This document shows, one piece after another, positions 6,113 to 7,956 of a stretch of 7,956 nt of DNA. Source of the DNA: Bacteroidota bacterium (GTDB lineage: Bacteria; Bacteroidota; Bacteroidia; Flavobacteriales; Flavobacteriaceae); NCBI GenBank assembly GCA_947468985.1, contig CANINJ010000080.1, forward strand, positions 1 through 7,956, in the 5' to 3' direction. Made by a program: the position numbers and the translations under genes. Positions within the stretch are counted from its first letter, which is position 1. Each line of letters begins with the position of its first letter. Below the pieces are notes generated by a model. The model saw only the letters and a program-made list of their open reading frames with translations, searched no databases and had not been told where the DNA came from.

Positions 6113-6145
6113 AACCCTTTCAGAATTTTGAACTTTGACAGGGTT
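6113..6145. repeat. intercistronic near-palindrome between ilvE and the E1 gene
   Basis: The arms AACCCTTTCAGAATT (6113-6127) and AACTTTGACAGGGTT (6131-6145) are separated by only three bases. Twelve of 15 positions pair, and one more becomes a G-U pair in the minus-strand mRNA, leaving two mismatches. The hairpin fills most of the 55-nt gap and ends 13 nt before the E1 ATG, close enough to affect ribosome loading. The loop side has no T-run, so read-through from ilvE is expected. It could be an RNA processing or stability element, or a copy of a dispersed repeat. Confidence 0.55.
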
Positions 6146-6154
6146 GAGCATTAA

Positions 6155-7210
6155 TTATTTAGCTTCTACAATCCAACCAAATTTATCTTCAGTTTTTTGA
6201 GTTTTAATAGCATTTAAAGTGCGATTAATATCTTGTGAAACTGGATTTTCTATTGGCAATTTTATAGCGATTTCTTTGTATCCAATTTCTTCAATCATTG
6301 CAATTCCTACTGCCGTTCCTGTTCCAAATGCTTCTTCTAAAGTTCCATTATTTGAAGCTTCTATGATTTCTGAAATTTTGATAGGGCGTTCAGTAACTTC
6401 AAATCCCTTGTCACGAAGCAAATCAATAACGCTCATTCTGGTAATTCCAGATAAAACGGAACCGCTCAAATTTGGTGTTATTACTTTTCCATCAATTTTA
6501 AAGAAGATATTCATAGTTCCTACTTCCTGAATATATTCAAAATCTCGGGCATCTAACCAAAGTACTTGGTCGTAACCTTTTGCTTTAGCGATTTCCGTTG
6601 GACGAATTGCGGCAGCATAATTCCCTGCTGCTTTGGCTTCTCCAGTTCCGCCATTTGCTGCACGAATGTATTTAGTTTCGGCATATAATTTTATCCGCTT
6701 ACTGAAAAATGGTCCTGCTGGTGATGCCATTACAATAAATTTGAAACTTGTAGCAGCTCTCATCCCAATAAATGGTTCATCGGCGTACATAAACGGACGC
6801 AAATACAATGCGCTTCCTTCCTGAGTTGGTATCCAATTTTTTTCAATTGCTACAAACTTCTTAAGAGCTTCTACAAATAAATCTTCAGGAAAAAAAGGCA
6901 TTCCCATTCTGTCAGCACTGAAATTCATTCGTTTTGCATTTTCTTCGGGACGGAACAATAACGGAACTTCATTTTTTCCTAAAGTTGCTTTCATTCCTTC
7001 AAAAATAGCCTGACCGTAATGCAATGACATCGCCGCAGGATGAGTCGGAATTAAATTTAATGGTTCTATTCTCGGGTTAATCCATTCTCCATTTTCATAA
7101 TCGCAAATAAACATATTGTCAGTAAATTGAGTTCCCATAGTAAGGTTGTTCAAATCGACCTCATTCACTTTGGATTGTTCAACTTTAGTTATTTTTATTG
7201 AGTAAGACAT
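6155..7210 (-). CDS. ilvE: branched-chain amino-acid aminotransferase (class IV PLP enzyme)
   Basis: This cytoplasmic enzyme transfers the amino group between Leu/Ile/Val and 2-oxoglutarate, in either biosynthesis or breakdown. Its 351 residues match the long BCAT II-type proteins (about 350) rather than the 309-residue E. coli IlvE. Visible features are LHYGQAIFEGMKA at 63-75; LYLRPFM at 135-141; GGTGEAKAAGNYAAA at 187-201, with Lys193 as the pyridoxal-phosphate Schiff-base lysine; QEVGTMNIFF at 228-237, with the cofactor-binding Glu229; SGSVLSGITR at 249-258; and EAFGTGTAVGI at 293-303, the phosphate-binding turn. The ATG at 7210 fits the family N-terminus. It sits 25 nt after the E2 stop and 55 nt before E1, inside the 2-oxo acid dehydrogenase operon, so here it probably supplies 2-oxo acids to that complex. 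Confidence 0.95.
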   Translation of the reverse strand: MSYSIKITKVEQSKVNEVDLNNLTMGTQFTDNMFICDYENGEWINPRIEPLNLIPTHPAAMSLHYGQAIFEGMKATLGKNEVPLLFRPEENAKRMNFSADRMGMPFFPEDLFVEALKKFVAIEKNWIPTQEGSALYLRPFMYADEPFIGMRAATSFKFIVMASPAGPFFSKRIKLYAETKYIRAANGGTGEAKAAGNYAAAIRPTEIAKAKGYDQVLWLDARDFEYIQEVGTMNIFFKIDGKVITPNLSGSVLSGITRMSVIDLLRDKGFEVTERPIKISEIIEASNNGTLEEAFGTGTAVGIAMIEEIGYKEIAIKLPIENPVSQDINRTLNAIKTQKTEDKFGWIVEAK

Positions 7211-7235
7211 AGTCTGTTTTAGTTTTTATTGTAAT

Positions 7236-7956
7236 TTATAATATTGTATTCGTGTCAAATTGTTCTAAATAATCTCCTATTTTTCTTAGAAATGAACCTC
7301 CTAAAAATCCGTCCACTACTCGATGGTCAAACGATAATGAAAGATACATCATACTTCGAATTGCAATTTCATCACCTTTTTCAGTTGTGATTACTTCGGG
7401 ACGTTTTTTAATAATTCCTAATGCTAAAATTGCAACTTCTGGTTGGTTGATAATAGGTGTTCCCATTAAACTTCCAAAGGTACCCACGTTTGAAATTGTA
7501 AATGTACTTCCTTGAACTTCGTCTGGTTTAAGTTTGTTATTACGAGAACTTTCCGCTAAATGGTTTACTGTTTTGGCTAATTCGTATAAGTTTTTTTCGT
7601 TGGCATTTTTAACGACAGGGACAATTAAATTCCCATTTGGCAAAGCTGTTGCCATTCCAACATTAATTTCTTTATGAACGATTATATTCTTTCTGTCAAC
7701 CGAAACATTTATCATCGGAAAATCCTGAATTGCTTTGGCTACAGCCTGAACGAAAACTGGGGTAAACGTTAATTTCTCGTTGTATTTTTCTTGAAATTTA
7801 TCTTTGAATTCGTTTCTCCAATTTACTAAATTTGTCACATCAACTTCAATATATGAAGTTACGTGAGGTGAAGTTTGTTTGGAATAAACCATATGATCCG
7901 CAATCATTTTGCGCATTCTGTCCATCTCAACTATGCTGTCTTTACCTTCTACAAAA
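7236..7956 (-). CDS. dihydrolipoamide acyltransferase (E2) of a 2-oxo acid dehydrogenase, C-terminal catalytic domain (5' end outside window)
   Basis: About 239 C-terminal residues are visible and the frame is open to the window edge. The methionine at 7925 is internal, because in-frame coding (FVEGKDSIVE) continues upstream of it and the lipoyl and E1/E3-binding domains must lie beyond 7956. The visible part is the acyltransferase core: RMRKMIADHMVYSKQTSPHV opens the domain; EINVGMATALPNGNLIVPVV, FTISNVGTFG with the conserved Ser-Asn, and the active-site motif SFDHRVVDGFLGG near the end follow. It moves the acyl group from lipoyl-lysine to CoA and forms the oligomeric core of the complex. 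ilvE follows after 25 nt and the E1 fusion after that, so the three form one operon. Branched-chain acyl specificity is inferred from ilvE, because the core motif is shared with pyruvate and 2-oxoglutarate E2 proteins. Confidence 0.94.
   Translation of the reverse strand, partial: FVEGKDSIVEMDRMRKMIADHMVYSKQTSPHVTSYIEVDVTNLVNWRNEFKDKFQEKYNEKLTFTPVFVQAVAKAIQDFPMINVSVDRKNIIVHKEINVGMATALPNGNLIVPVVKNANEKNLYELAKTVNHLAESSRNNKLKPDEVQGSTFTISNVGTFGSLMGTPIINQPEVAILALGIIKKRPEVITTEKGDEIAIRSMMYLSLSFDHRVVDGFLGGSFLRKIGDYLEQFDTNTIL

Overview
The window looks like a chromosomal segment of a member of the Flavobacteriaceae, probably Flavobacterium or a close relative. The evidence is low-GC, AT-rich intergenic DNA, almost no Shine-Dalgarno sequences, Bacteroidetes-type -7 boxes (TAnnTTTG), and typical protein forms: an E1 alpha/beta fusion, a long urocanase, a DUF5522 mini-protein and a DUF4136 lipoprotein. 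The genus is inferred from recall of these families, not from a search.

All eight genes lie on the minus strand, so transcription runs from high to low coordinates. (1) 7956 to 4057 is a branched-chain amino-acid module. It holds the C-terminal part of a dihydrolipoamide acyltransferase (E2, cut by the window end), a branched-chain aminotransferase (ilvE) and a 680-residue thiamine-dependent E1 alpha/beta fusion. Together they would turn Leu/Ile/Val into 2-oxo acids and then acyl-CoAs, either for catabolism or as primers for iso/anteiso fatty acids. (2) 4056 to 3809 is a structured non-coding spacer. It holds a short GC-rich palindrome and an 82-nt imperfect hairpin whose tip resembles a bidirectional terminator. 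(3) 3808 to 1028 holds a 57-residue Cys-rich DUF5522 protein, the long form of urocanate hydratase (hutU) and a DUF4136 lipoprotein. The first two probably share a transcript. (4) 1027 to 716 is a 312-nt AT-rich gap with a putative promoter box at its low end. (5) 715 to 1 holds isopentenyl-diphosphate isomerase (idi) followed by the first 44 residues of a 6-pyruvoyltetrahydropterin / 6-carboxytetrahydropterin synthase family protein, which is cut by the window start.

The protein-coding content is ordinary core metabolism. I see no transposase, phage gene, CRISPR array, tRNA, rRNA or toxin-antitoxin pair, and no convincing undescribed protein system. The least explained material is non-coding: three different palindromic elements, each in an intergenic gap (147-170, 3923-4050, 6113-6145). 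They look like members of dispersed repeat families, or RNA structures acting between genes. A genome-wide copy count would decide between these.
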